Source: CAYFXE01 sp964347035
Lineage (GTDB): Bacteria > Acidobacteriota > Aminicenantia > Aminicenantales > Aminicenantaceae
Length of the DNA: 64,000 bases
Assembly (NCBI GenBank): GCA_964347035.1
Contig: CAYFXE010000015.1
Location: forward strand, 1-64,000
Direction: 5' to 3'
In this document: one piece after another, positions 7,366 to 16,117 of the stretch
How the letters are laid out: each line of letters begins with the position of its first letter
Numbering within the stretch: the stretch's first letter is position 1
Program-made: the position numbers and the translations under genes
Notes under the pieces: model-generated
What the model was told of the DNA's origin: nothing
The model's database searches: none
Seen by the model: the letters and a program-made list of their open reading frames with translations, nothing else

Positions 7366-9729
7366 TTAATCGAGCATCGTCTTTCGGGATCCGAAGAATT
7401 TCTGGAACCAAGATTTGACATACCCTGTATACTTCTTGGTCAGGATGAGAGGAACGTCTGTAGCCTTGGCGATTTGAACAGGCATATCCCCAAAAATGGC
7501 CCGTCTCACCAAGCCCTCTTCAGGCGCTCCCATGATGATCAGATCGTGATTCTGGGTCTCTTCGAGGATGGCCTCCACGACACCTTCTGCTCTTTTGACA
7601 ACAATCTTGTAGCGATTGGGATTGATGTCGTTTTTCAATTTATGGAGATCATCGAGATATTTCTCCTGGATATCTTCCACATTTTCAGAATGGGTAGCAT
7701 GAAATAGCACGATCGGTGTTTCCTGCTCCCCTAACATAGCTTCGGCAACCTTGAAAGACAGAGTCGCATACTTGATGTTGCTCACCGGAATCAACACCCT
7801 CTCAATCTGAGTCTCCTTTGTAGGAGCCCGACAGATGAGTGCGATGTCGCAGACAGTGTTGAGGATGATCTCGTCGAGAATCGTCCCGAAGACCCGGTCA
7901 CGGGCAGGCCTTTCTCCTTCCCAGCCTAGAACCATCAGGTCAACCTTTCTTTCTTTACAGGTTTCAATGATGGCCTTGGGAATGTTGTGGGTTAATTTGA
8001 TGAGAGCATAGACAGGAATGTCCTCGACTTCGGCGATATCGATGGCCTTCTCCAGGAGGGCCCGAGATTTACTCAGATATTTCCGGCCTTCGCTAGGAGG
8101 AAGCTGGGCTGGAACTTGGATCACGTTGAGAGCGGTGATATCCGCATTGAAAGCCTTGGCCATCCGGATCGCGAACCGCTGCAACTGTCTCACTGTCTTC
8201 TCATAGGCCACAGGAAGAAGGATGTGGAAATGGCAGGGTCCGAGTGTAATCACTGGCTGCTCGGCATGGACAACAGGAACGGCTTTGGCAACAAACTCCT
8301 TCCGTTGGGAATAGATGTAGTAGATCAGGATTCCGAATAGAAGATAACCAACACAAACCCAGACCCCGATCGGCCGGTAGAAAAACAGAAAAATCGCCAG
8401 GGCCAGATTGAGGAAGGTTGCGATGAGAGGAATGTAAGGGAACAGCGGGACCTTAAATCCCCTGTCCAGGTCAGGACGGTTTTTCCTGAGGTTGACGACC
8501 GCGAGATTGACAAAGATGAACAGCAGGAGAAACATGGCGTCGGTAGCACTGGCGATGTCCTCGATCGGCAGGGCCACAGCCATCAAGATGATGAAGACGC
8601 CAGAGATGAAAACAGCCAGATGGGGTGTTCGTTTTTTATGGTGCACTCGAGCAAACAGGCCTGGAAGGTTGTGATCTCGCCCCATGGCGAAGCTTACTCT
8701 TGAAGAAGAATAAATGGTCGCATTCAGAGCCGACATCGTCGAGAAGAGCCCCCCGATCAGAAAGATGATCCGGCCCAGTCTCCCCAGCATGAAGTTCTCG
8801 GCGGCCTCGATCATAGCTAATTCCCCTTTGTCGCCGAGATACTGCCATGTAGGCTGGCCGCTTTCCGGTGAGACGGCTCCCAAAGCTACAAAAGCCACCA
8901 GGATATAAATCGGCACAACAATGAGCAGCGAAAGGAAAATCGAACGGGGAATATTCTTCTTCGGATTCTTCACCTCTTCCCCGCACTGGGCGATGATCTC
9001 GTAGCCCTCAAAAGCAATGAAGGTTAAACCCATAGCCATGATGATGCCGAGAGCTCCCTTCTGGAAAAATCCTTTGAAGTGCCTCTGCCATGGTTCTGGC
9101 TGCTGTCCAGAAAATATTGCATAGATTCCAAAGCCGATAAAGAGAGCAATGACGACAATCTTGAGGATCGTCACCAAAGTCTCGGCCTGCCCTGTCTCCT
9201 TGGCACCGCGGAAGTTGATGTAGACAAAAAGGAGAGTGATGATAACGGCGACGAGCTTTGCCCCGAGCAAATGCGGATCTGATCCGAATATTCGGGGAAG
9301 TAGGCCTGAAAAATCAATCCCCGCCATATGAAGAAGATCGACACTGAAAGCTCCGAAGGCCACAGCATAAAGGCTGCAGGCCACAGCATGGGCAAACCAG
9401 CTTATCCAACCGGAGAGGAAGCCGTTGGGCTGCGGAAGGGCCTCCTTGACCCAGAGATAGCCTCCGCCTGCCTCCGGAAAACAAGAGCCAAGTTCTGCGT
9501 AGGACATGGCCGTCAGCCCTGTAACCAGACCGTTCAGGGCAAACACAAGAATCAAAGCAGGACCTGCCACACCGGCAGCAAGCCCGGTCAGGACGAAAAT
9601 ACCGGCTCCGATCATGGCCCCGACCCCGATCATGGTCACATGCATCAGCCCCATGTCGCGGGCCAGCTCCGTGACGGGTTCGCTAACTCCCTTCTGTTCG
9701 ACGAGGCAGGCTTCTGGTTCTTCAGGCAT
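7366..9729 (-). CDS. APC-family amino-acid permease with C-terminal tandem Usp domains
   Basis: Inner-membrane amino-acid/cation transporter of the APC superfamily fused to universal-stress domains. About the first 470 residues hold twelve predicted TM helices starting with HVTMIGVGAMIGAGIFVLTG (glycine-rich TM1) and a conserved TM6 IAFEGYEIIAQCGEEVKNP. Residues about 490-640 and 645-775 are two UspA-like folds; the second ends with GAPEEGLVRRAIFGDMPVQI and a GxPxxxxxxxxxG-like nucleotide-binding pattern. At 787 residues it is much longer than a plain permease (450-500). The Usp part probably senses ATP or stress and gates transport. It is divergent from the M20 hydrolase with back-to-back promoters, which suggests shared amino-acid use. 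The substrate cannot be told from sequence. Confidence 0.88.
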   Translation of the reverse strand: MPEEPEACLVEQKGVSEPVTELARDMGLMHVTMIGVGAMIGAGIFVLTGLAAGVAGPALILVFALNGLVTGLTAMSYAELGSCFPEAGGGYLWVKEALPQPNGFLSGWISWFAHAVACSLYAVAFGAFSVDLLHMAGIDFSGLLPRIFGSDPHLLGAKLVAVIITLLFVYINFRGAKETGQAETLVTILKIVVIALFIGFGIYAIFSGQQPEPWQRHFKGFFQKGALGIIMAMGLTFIAFEGYEIIAQCGEEVKNPKKNIPRSIFLSLLIVVPIYILVAFVALGAVSPESGQPTWQYLGDKGELAMIEAAENFMLGRLGRIIFLIGGLFSTMSALNATIYSSSRVSFAMGRDHNLPGLFARVHHKKRTPHLAVFISGVFIILMAVALPIEDIASATDAMFLLLFIFVNLAVVNLRKNRPDLDRGFKVPLFPYIPLIATFLNLALAIFLFFYRPIGVWVCVGYLLFGILIYYIYSQRKEFVAKAVPVVHAEQPVITLGPCHFHILLPVAYEKTVRQLQRFAIRMAKAFNADITALNVIQVPAQLPPSEGRKYLSKSRALLEKAIDIAEVEDIPVYALIKLTHNIPKAIIETCKERKVDLMVLGWEGERPARDRVFGTILDEIILNTVCDIALICRAPTKETQIERVLIPVSNIKYATLSFKVAEAMLGEQETPIVLFHATHSENVEDIQEKYLDDLHKLKNDINPNRYKIVVKRAEGVVEAILEETQNHDLIIMGAPEEGLVRRAIFGDMPVQIAKATDVPLILTKKYTGYVKSWFQKFFGSRKTMLD

Positions 9730-9760
9730 ATTGACTTCTCACACGCTGTTCATCCGAACT

Positions 9761-9789
9761 ACAATATTCGGAGATGTAAAAATTGTCAA
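9761..9789 (-). promoter_or_regulatory. Promoter of the APC-Usp permease
   Basis: On the minus strand TTGACA (9789-9784) and TATTGT (9766-9761) have a 17-bp spacer. The predicted start lies roughly 25 bases before the ATG at 9729. Confidence 0.55.
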
Positions 9790-9814
9790 TAGATAAAGCC
9801 GACAGAAACACTCT

Positions 9815-9843
9815 TTGACAACAACCACCTTTTCTGATAAAGA
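9815..9843 (+). promoter_or_regulatory. Promoter of the M20 amidohydrolase
   Basis: TTGACA (9815-9820) and TAAAGA (9838-9843) have a 17-bp spacer. It lies back to back with the permease promoter. A GGGGACTGTCCTCC stretch at 9867-9880 lies in the predicted leader. Confidence 0.5.
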
Positions 9844-9903
9844 TTTTTCTTTAGTAAGAAAAGGGGACTGTCCTCCATTTTCCCCTAGACGAGGAGATTA
9901 ACC

Positions 9904-11130
9904 ATGGCTATTCAAGTCAACCTGGATCGACTCAAAGAAGATACATTGGCCTTGGCTGAGATCGGCCGGGACCCGAAAGGAGGCATAAGCCGGCCTTCCT
10001 TCAGTCCCCCAGATTTGAAAGCTCGGGAGTGGCTCAAAGAAAGGATCAAAGAGGCCGGTCTCATCCTTCGCCAAGATGGGGCCGGGAACATCTTCGGCCG
10101 CAAAGAAGGCGAGGGGAAGACGATCATGGCTGGATCACATATCGACACCGTGATCAACGGCGGCATGTTCGATGGATCTATCGGTGTCCTCTCAGCCCTT
10201 GAATGCCTGCGGAGCATACAAGAAGAAAAAATCGCTGTCTCCCGTCCCATCGAAGTGGCTTCCTTCACCGATGAGGAAGGAAATCTCGTCGGAGACTATC
10301 TTGGATCTCGAGCTTTCCTCGGAAACATAAAAAGGGAAATCCTGGAGAAGGAGCTGACCAAATTTGGAGTCCCTCTCCAGGACGTTCTAAGAGAAACCGA
10401 GTTCAGCATCGATTCCATCCTCGACGCGCACAGCCAAAGGCCAGAGATAGAAGCTTTTCTTGAACTCCATATAGAACAGGGAGCCGAACTGGAGCTGGAG
10501 GGCAAATCTATCGGAATCGTGGAATGTATTTACGGAAAACAATACCGGTGGGGTTCGTTCTTGGGAGAAGCCAGCCATGCCGGCAGTACCCCCTTCGAGC
10601 TGCGTCATGATGCCTTTCTTGGTCTGGCCGATTTTGCCCTGAAAAGCACCCAGTATGTTGCCACCCAGCATTATGGAAGTCGTCTGACAATCGGAAAAGT
10701 CACACTCAGTCCTGGAGCTTTTACTGTTATTCCGGGACAAGCGGATTTTTCTCTAGATTTCAGAAGCCCATCCAAAGAGACTCTCCAGAGAATAGAACAA
10801 GACATAATCAAGCTAGGAGAAGAAATAGCGTCCACCCGTGGACTCCGTTTCCAGACACTCCTGATGGATAGAACTGATCCCGTCAATCCCGCTTCGCGAA
10901 TTATCGATCTTTTAAGAGGAGAATGTCAAAAACTGAACTATACATTCATGATGTTACCCAGCGGCGCCGGTCACGATGCTCAGATTCTATCCGAGGCGGC
11001 TGAGGTGGGGATGATCTTTATTCCTTGTGCAGACGGGATCAGCCATTCTCCAGAAGAAAAAATCGATTGGAAAGACCTGGAGAAAGGCGCCAACCTCCTT
11101 CTCCATTCCCTTATCAGGTTGGCGAAATAA
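9904..11130 (+). CDS. M20-family Zn amidohydrolase (N-carbamoyl-L-amino-acid hydrolase / allantoate amidohydrolase type)
   Basis: Cytoplasmic binuclear-zinc amidase. It hydrolyses a carbamoyl- or ureido-amino acid to the amino acid, as HyuC and AllC do. GSHIDTVINGGMFDGSIG (His and bridging Asp) is near residues 78-95, FTDEEGN (catalytic Glu, metal Glu) near 121-127, LELHIEQGAELE (metal His) near 187-198, a lid/dimer domain spans about 210-325, and SGAGHDAQ and a C-terminal GISHSPEE supply the last metal His. The length of 408 is typical. GAGGAG lies seven bases before the ATG. HyuC, AllC and beta-ureidopropionase cannot be separated by eye. No hydantoinase or allantoinase neighbour is present, so the substrate is open. 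Confidence 0.9.
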   Translation: MAIQVNLDRLKEDTLALAEIGRDPKGGISRPSFSPPDLKAREWLKERIKEAGLILRQDGAGNIFGRKEGEGKTIMAGSHIDTVINGGMFDGSIGVLSALECLRSIQEEKIAVSRPIEVASFTDEEGNLVGDYLGSRAFLGNIKREILEKELTKFGVPLQDVLRETEFSIDSILDAHSQRPEIEAFLELHIEQGAELELEGKSIGIVECIYGKQYRWGSFLGEASHAGSTPFELRHDAFLGLADFALKSTQYVATQHYGSRLTIGKVTLSPGAFTVIPGQADFSLDFRSPSKETLQRIEQDIIKLGEEIASTRGLRFQTLLMDRTDPVNPASRIIDLLRGECQKLNYTFMMLPSGAGHDAQILSEAAEVGMIFIPCADGISHSPEEKIDWKDLEKGANLLLHSLIRLAK

Positions 11131-11136
11131 AGCTAT

Positions 11137-11565
11137 TTATTCCAGGTCGTTGACTTCTGGCCGGAAACTCCGGGCTTTTTTCTTCTCTGATTGCTTTCTT
11201 TTTTCCTCCAACATCTTCTGCTTGGCTCTTTGGGAGCGTTTTCTCTTCTGACGGCGGATCTTCTCGATCCGCTGCCGTTCCTCACTCTCCTTGCCCCGGA
11301 TCATCTGCTCAATTTTATCGGTTAGGATTCTGCGGGCCAAGAACCGATTCAGGGCTTGGGATCTTTCCCTCTGGCACTTCACTTCAATCTTGGTGGGAAG
11401 ATGCTTCAGGTAAACACAGGTGGATGTTTTATTGACCTTCTGACCGCCTCGGCCGCTGGAGCGGACAAACTTCTCGACGATGTCCTTTTCGAATATACCG
11501 AGACTCTCCATCTTCCGGCGCAGGGCCTCCTCCTTGTCTTTACTCACTGCGGATCTCATCGCCAT
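11137..11565 (-). CDS. GGQ-motif class I release-factor-like protein (MTRFR/C12orf65-like ribosome rescue)
   Basis: Small protein carrying only the peptidyl-tRNA hydrolase domain of class I release factors. GRGGQKVNKTS at residues 38-48 contains the catalytic GGQ. It is followed by VYLKHLPTKIEVKCQRERSQALNRFLARRIL and a long lysine/arginine-rich helical tail (about 95-142). There is no codon-recognition domain. The sequence after GGQ and the basic tail resemble mitochondrial MTRFR (C12orf65) more than ArfB, so the likely job is releasing nascent chains from stalled ribosomes or split 50S subunits. The start is uncertain (Met1 or Met3; no clear Shine-Dalgarno). It is convergent with the M20 gene, with a six-base gap. 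A dispersed repeat lies about 48 bases upstream. Confidence 0.82.
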   Translation of the reverse strand: MAMRSAVSKDKEEALRRKMESLGIFEKDIVEKFVRSSGRGGQKVNKTSTCVYLKHLPTKIEVKCQRERSQALNRFLARRILTDKIEQMIRGKESEERQRIEKIRRQKRKRSQRAKQKMLEEKRKQSEKKKARSFRPEVNDLE

Positions 11566-11613
11566 TCTATTTTAATGATTTAAGGAGATGATTTGAAGAT
11601 AAAATTCATTCGG

Positions 11614-11746
11614 GTAAGCATCTCCAATTCCGTGATAATGGAATAGATAAACTATGGATAGGAGATATAAAAGCGAGGTCCTTTCCATCTGAGCCGCATG
11701 GAGGAGAGTGGGGGGTCTTCGGCGAAGATGGAAAGGACCTCGCTTT
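11614..11746 (+). repeat. Dispersed element copy 1 (GTAAGCAT box plus hairpin core)
   Basis: The box GTAAGCATCTCCAATTCC begins at 11614. The core beginning CCATCTGAGCCGCATGG starts 71 bases later (11685-11731). In this copy the core is enclosed by a perfect 21-bp inverted repeat, 11670-11690 against 11726-11746, with a 35-base loop. Inside, GCCG (11693-11696) pairs with CGGC (11720-11723) across a tandem GA/GA. The copy fills most of the 323-base space 11566-11888 between the divergent release-factor-like gene and the M14 gene. The rest of that space holds only a weak possible promoter (TTGACC 11812, TATAAA 11833) for the M14 gene. Confidence 0.8.
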
Positions 11747-11888
11747 CAAAAGTTTTATCTAAAAGCACTTTAATCACAGTGTTGTAGATGATTCCTTCAT
11801 ACACGCAAGAATTGACCTGAGCGCTTGATTTATATAAACTCATTCTTCGCTCAAATCATTCTATTCAATCTTATCTGAGGGCAAAACT

Positions 11889-13544
11889 ATGAAATCAGAG
11901 AAAAAACACCTTAAGGTTTTCTCAACTGTCATCTCTATCCTTATCTTGTGCTGTCTTTCTCTCTATTCAACCGAGACATCCCCTTTAACTCAGGCCGAAG
12001 TCAGCGATTTCACGGCCACATCAAGATACGAGGATGTTCTCCGATTCATCAAAGACCTCCAGAAGAAAAGCTCTCTCATCCGCATCGAAACCCTCTGTAC
12101 CAGTGCGGAGGGAAGAGCTGTCCCGCTACTTGTCATCGGGAATCCTGCCCCCTCATCCCCGAGTGAGATGCGACACCGACAAAAAGCTGCGGTGTACATC
12201 CAGGCCAACATCCATGCTGGAGAGGTCGAAGGAAAGGAGGCTTCGCTGATGCTTGCTCGAGATATCCTGCTCGCAGACACCCCCCCATATCTCGATAAAC
12301 TGGTCATCCTTGTCGCTCCGATCTTCAACGCTGATGGCAACGACAAGATTAGCCCGGAAAACCGCCGCAACCAGAACGGCCCTGAAAAAGGTGTGGGCCT
12401 CAGGTACAACGGGCAGAACCTAGACTTAAACCGGGACAGCATGAAAATGGAGAGCCCTGAACTCAAAGGATTGATTCAAAACGTCCTCTGCCGCTGGGAT
12501 CCGTTATTACTCGTTGATTGCCACACCACAAACGGATCCTTTCACGAGGAACCGGTGACTTATTCTTGGCCGCTAAACCCGAACGGAGACCTCTCGATCA
12601 TCGAATACATGCGAGAAAAAATGCTCCCAACCATAAGTCAAACGCTCAAGCAAAAATACGAGACTCTTTCTATCCCATATGGCAATTTCATGGACTTTAA
12701 AGAGCCAGAAAAAGGGTGGAGAACTTTCGGCCATCTCCCGCGTTATGTGACCAATTACATCGGCCTGCGCAACAGGCTGGCCATCCTGGATGAAAACCAT
12801 GCTTACACCGACTATAAAACCCGTGTCTATGCCTGCTACAACTTCCTCCGTTCTATCCTCGATTACTGCTACAGCCACAAGGATGAAATCGTCCGGCTTG
12901 TGGCCGAGGCCGACCAGAAAACATACGAAATGGGGAGGAATCCCTCTGATATTGATCGATTCGGCGTGGAATTTGATGTCAAACCTTTGCCCGACAAGAT
13001 CGCCATCCAAGGATGGGAGATGGAGGTCCTTCCCAGAGAGCAAGGCTGGCCCCGGGTAAAAAAGACAGACAAACGAAAAGTCTTCACTCTCCCTTACTAT
13101 GCGGATTTTGTTCCAATTAGAGCCATCCCTCTTCCCTATGCTTATCTTATCACCGTTTCAGATCCGAAGATAACCGAAAATCTTCTCAGCCATGGCCTGA
13201 TGGTGGAAAAGCTGACAGAGACAGTAACCCTAGAGGCAGAAGCTTTCCGGGTTGAGGAAATCAAAGCAGCAGAAAGGCTATATCAAGGTCACAGGACGAA
13301 CAAGATAAAGGGGGAATATTACCTCGAGAGGAAAGAATTTCCTGAGGGAACGCTTTTTATCAGCCTAGCTCAACCACTGGGGAGATTGGCCGCCTGTCTG
13401 CTTGAGGCAGAGTCGGACGATGGCCTGCTGGTCTGGAATTTTTTCGATCGTTATCTCGTCCACCAGTGGCGGCGGCAACCCCAAGCCTATCCTGTCTACC
13501 GGCTGAGGAAACCAATGAATCTGGCTAAAGATAGGGTCGACTGA
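11889..13544 (+). CDS. Secreted M14-family zinc carboxypeptidase-like protein
   Basis: Exported metallopeptidase. A Sec signal peptide (about residues 1-30, hydrophobic VFSTVISILILCCLSLYS) may be lipid-modified at one of the two Cys, although the box is poor. The M14 zinc motif HAGEVEGKE is near residues 112-120. The substrate-binding NRD follows near 180, and DCHTTNG with the third ligand His lies near 210. A Glu in LDENHAYTDY near 302 is a candidate catalytic base. The C-terminal 200 residues are a beta-rich domain seen in long bacterial M14 members. GAGGG precedes the ATG by about seven bases. It is convergent with the EIIA/zinc-ribbon gene. It probably trims peptides in the periplasm. Confidence 0.87.
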   Translation: MKSEKKHLKVFSTVISILILCCLSLYSTETSPLTQAEVSDFTATSRYEDVLRFIKDLQKKSSLIRIETLCTSAEGRAVPLLVIGNPAPSSPSEMRHRQKAAVYIQANIHAGEVEGKEASLMLARDILLADTPPYLDKLVILVAPIFNADGNDKISPENRRNQNGPEKGVGLRYNGQNLDLNRDSMKMESPELKGLIQNVLCRWDPLLLVDCHTTNGSFHEEPVTYSWPLNPNGDLSIIEYMREKMLPTISQTLKQKYETLSIPYGNFMDFKEPEKGWRTFGHLPRYVTNYIGLRNRLAILDENHAYTDYKTRVYACYNFLRSILDYCYSHKDEIVRLVAEADQKTYEMGRNPSDIDRFGVEFDVKPLPDKIAIQGWEMEVLPREQGWPRVKKTDKRKVFTLPYYADFVPIRAIPLPYAYLITVSDPKITENLLSHGLMVEKLTETVTLEAEAFRVEEIKAAERLYQGHRTNKIKGEYYLERKEFPEGTLFISLAQPLGRLAACLLEAESDDGLLVWNFFDRYLVHQWRRQPQAYPVYRLRKPMNLAKDRVD

Positions 13545-13550
13545 TTAATA

Positions 13551-14354
13551 TTATTTCTTATTCTTTTTCTTGGCTATCAAGAATTTGCCGCAATTCTCGC
13601 AGACATAGATGTCGTTGCTGCCTTCAATAGCCGAGCCAATCCCGGTCGCCACGTTAATATTGCAGCTCTGACATACCCCTGCCTCCACTTCGGCCACGGC
13701 AAAGCCATACCGCTCCATCAAGCGATCGAACCGAGCCAGAAGGACTCTGTCTAATTCCTCTCGAATAAGACTCGCCTTTTTCTGTATCTCTGTCCGCTTT
13801 CTCTTGTCTGCTTTTTTCTTCCTAATCTCTAAATCCTGAAGCTTATTCAGGAGACTTGCCCTGTTGATGATCCTATCCTCCTGGGGAAGTCTCAGCTCTA
13901 CCTCCGAGAGCACATGATAGAGTTCTTGTTTATTCTTGGAATCGAAGATTCTCTGCCGAAAACTCGATCTTCTTAAAAACTGAGCCAGGCCAGCAAAGAG
14001 GTGGTTGAAGAGACCAGGGATAGATGGATTCCAGATGACGAGGATGATCAGATGAACCTTTTTGTTATCGATGGAATCAAAATCGATTCCCGCTTTAGAT
14101 CTGCCCACAGCAACGGCGATCTTACCGTTAGTATCAACCCGGGCATGTGGAAGAGCCACGTTATGGCCGAGAGCTGTCGGCTCTAGCCTCTCCCTGTCGA
14201 TTATTCGGGTGAGGATGAGTTTTTTATTATTGATGAGTTTTTTCTTGGCTAAAACATCCAAGAGTTCTTCGATGGCACGAATCTTATTTTTAGCTTTTAG
14301 GTCAAAGACGATCTGAGAGAGCTGCAGGTAATCTGAAAAGTAGGAACTCCTCAT
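13551..14354 (-). CDS. PTS EIIA(Ntr-type) domain fused to a coiled coil and C4 zinc ribbon
   Basis: The N-terminal domain (about 9-155) is a PTS EIIA type-2 fold as in PtsN, with the phospho-acceptor His70 in NVALPHARV. Residues about 160-215 are a charged helical linker (KKKADKRKRTEIQKKASLI) like the coiled coil of zf-RIBBON_7/DUF164 proteins. The C-terminus has two CxxC pairs, CQSC and CENC, forming a C4 zinc ribbon, and ends in a lysine tail. No PTS permease, HPr or EI is nearby, so it is more likely regulatory than a sugar importer. The fusion may link phosphorylation state to a nucleic-acid or protein partner of the ribbon; that role is inference. The Shine-Dalgarno is weak. Confidence 0.8.
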   Translation of the reverse strand: MRSSYFSDYLQLSQIVFDLKAKNKIRAIEELLDVLAKKKLINNKKLILTRIIDRERLEPTALGHNVALPHARVDTNGKIAVAVGRSKAGIDFDSIDNKKVHLIILVIWNPSIPGLFNHLFAGLAQFLRRSSFRQRIFDSKNKQELYHVLSEVELRLPQEDRIINRASLLNKLQDLEIRKKKADKRKRTEIQKKASLIREELDRVLLARFDRLMERYGFAVAEVEAGVCQSCNINVATGIGSAIEGSNDIYVCENCGKFLIAKKKNKK

Positions 14355-14418
14355 CTTATGTTGGCTTTATTTTAACACAAAAAGACACTTCTCAAAAGGT
14401 AAAAGAATTAGTTTATTC

Positions 14419-16032
14419 CTATTGGGTTTTTCTTCGGAATGAGCTCGTCTGCTTGAATCGGGGAAGACTTTCCGCTTTGGACAGAAGATCAATAATCTCT
14501 TGTGCCCAACGGACCAACTGGACTGTTCCGTTGAGGTCCCAATCTTCCTGTATCTCGTCTGTGACTTTGTGGTATTTGTGTCTCCGGTATTCATCGTTTT
14601 TCCTTAATATATAATCTCTGTCTTCGCCTCTAGAAGTCACCCCTTCATGAAGCCAGACAGCAGGAATGCCAGCGCGGGCAAAACTGAGTTGATCGGAACG
14701 AAAAAAGTATCCCAAATCGGCCAGCCTCTCCGGGATGTAGCCAAGGTTTAAATTTTCTGCAGCCTGGCGACAGAAATCATCCAGATCTGAGTGTTTACCT
14801 CCGATCGCATAGACATCCTCTGTCTTTCCCCAGACACTTGACATCTCAAAATTCAAATTCGCCAGGATAGACGAGTGTGGAAAAGGCAGATGACGGGCAA
14901 AATAATCAGAGCCCAGAAGGCCTTCCTCTTCGGCTGTGGCGGCAAGGAAGATGAGGTTTAATCTCAGATTTTGAGGCTGCTGGGCGTAGTAACGGGCTAA
15001 GGCCAAAAGTGAGGCTGAGGCCGAGCAGTTGTCCACAGCCCCGTTATAGATTTGGTCCCCTTCGAGACTACGATCTCTTCCCAAATGGTCGTAATGAGCT
15101 GAAAGAATGACATAGCGATCCCTGGCCTTCTTATGCCTGCCTTCTATGAGCGCTGCAACATTCTCTGTGGCCACTCGATGAAACTTGGGCTCTTGGCGGA
15201 CACGAACGTGAAGGCCGAGTGGGATAGGCTCAAAATCCTGCTCTTCTGCCTGAGTAAGCAGCTCTTCATGGTTTAATCCTGCTTCCTTGAGAACAGACTG
15301 AGCTACTTCTTGATGGAACCATCCTTGAAAGAAAAGCCTCTGCTCCACATCAGGGAGGAAAAATCTCTCTCCAGACCAGGAATTACGTACAACTTCCCAA
15401 TCGTAAGCAGCTCCTTTTGTGTTGTGGATGATAAATATTCCTGTCGCAGCCAATTCGGCTGCCTTCTCAAATTTATAGGTCCAACGACCGTAATAAGTCA
15501 TATCCTCTCCGTCGAAAATCCCTCCCGGGCGATTCCCAGGCTCGTTAATCTCCACCAGCAGCACCTTCCCCTTCAAATCTGTTCCTTTGATATCATTCCA
15601 TGACCTCTCTGGTGCCTGGATAAGATAGCCACAGTAGACGAGCTCTCCTTCAACGCCCAAGGGTGAATCCTCTCGGTAAGAATTAACGACGAAATCCTCG
15701 GACAATGTGTATCGCCAAGTCGTCTCGTTGTTAAAAATCTCGACACTGGCTTCTGGGTCTGGCTGGCTGCCTCTAAGCTCAAAGGGCTGACGGTAGCTTT
15801 CTTCGAACAGAGGTTCAAGGCCCATACTCCGAAAAGCATTCTCATGATAAAGAGCGGCGATCGCCAAACCCCGACTGCCCACCGCGCGGCCCTCAAGAAG
15901 ATCATCAGAAAGGAATCGGATGTGGGCTTCTATTTCTTGAGGAGTGACCGGTCTGACTTGAATAGGCGATTTCTTACAGCTTATAAAAAGAACAATCATC
16001 AACAAAAAAGCTATCCAGATATTCTTCTTCAT
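14419..16032 (-). CDS. M28-family aminopeptidase lipoprotein with PA-like insert
   Basis: Outer or inner membrane-anchored zinc aminopeptidase. The start ATG 16032 is chosen because AAAGGAG lies seven bases upstream; an earlier in-frame Met has none. The signal peptide ends in the lipobox LFISC, so the mature protein begins at Cys. A PA-type region (about 110-240) lies before the catalytic domain. Metal ligands are seen as HYDHLG, GAVDNCSA, the catalytic pair in ATAEEEGLLGS, NFEMSS and KYHKVTDE. The fourth ligand position, usually Asp in NxDM, is Glu here. Probable role: release of N-terminal amino acids from peptides outside the cytoplasm. Confidence 0.88.
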   Translation of the reverse strand: MKKNIWIAFLLMIVLFISCKKSPIQVRPVTPQEIEAHIRFLSDDLLEGRAVGSRGLAIAALYHENAFRSMGLEPLFEESYRQPFELRGSQPDPEASVEIFNNETTWRYTLSEDFVVNSYREDSPLGVEGELVYCGYLIQAPERSWNDIKGTDLKGKVLLVEINEPGNRPGGIFDGEDMTYYGRWTYKFEKAAELAATGIFIIHNTKGAAYDWEVVRNSWSGERFFLPDVEQRLFFQGWFHQEVAQSVLKEAGLNHEELLTQAEEQDFEPIPLGLHVRVRQEPKFHRVATENVAALIEGRHKKARDRYVILSAHYDHLGRDRSLEGDQIYNGAVDNCSASASLLALARYYAQQPQNLRLNLIFLAATAEEEGLLGSDYFARHLPFPHSSILANLNFEMSSVWGKTEDVYAIGGKHSDLDDFCRQAAENLNLGYIPERLADLGYFFRSDQLSFARAGIPAVWLHEGVTSRGEDRDYILRKNDEYRRHKYHKVTDEIQEDWDLNGTVQLVRWAQEIIDLLSKAESLPRFKQTSSFRRKTQ

Positions 16033-16117
16033 GTCTTCACTCCTTTTCATCATCAGGAAAAAAACATTGAAATCACAATCTTATTCTTAACCATGTTAAC
16101 TTTCACTAATATAAGGT

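Noticed and set aside
11670..11746. Rho-independent terminator
   Set aside because: The hairpin is strong, but no gene ends just upstream in either direction and no proper T-run follows.
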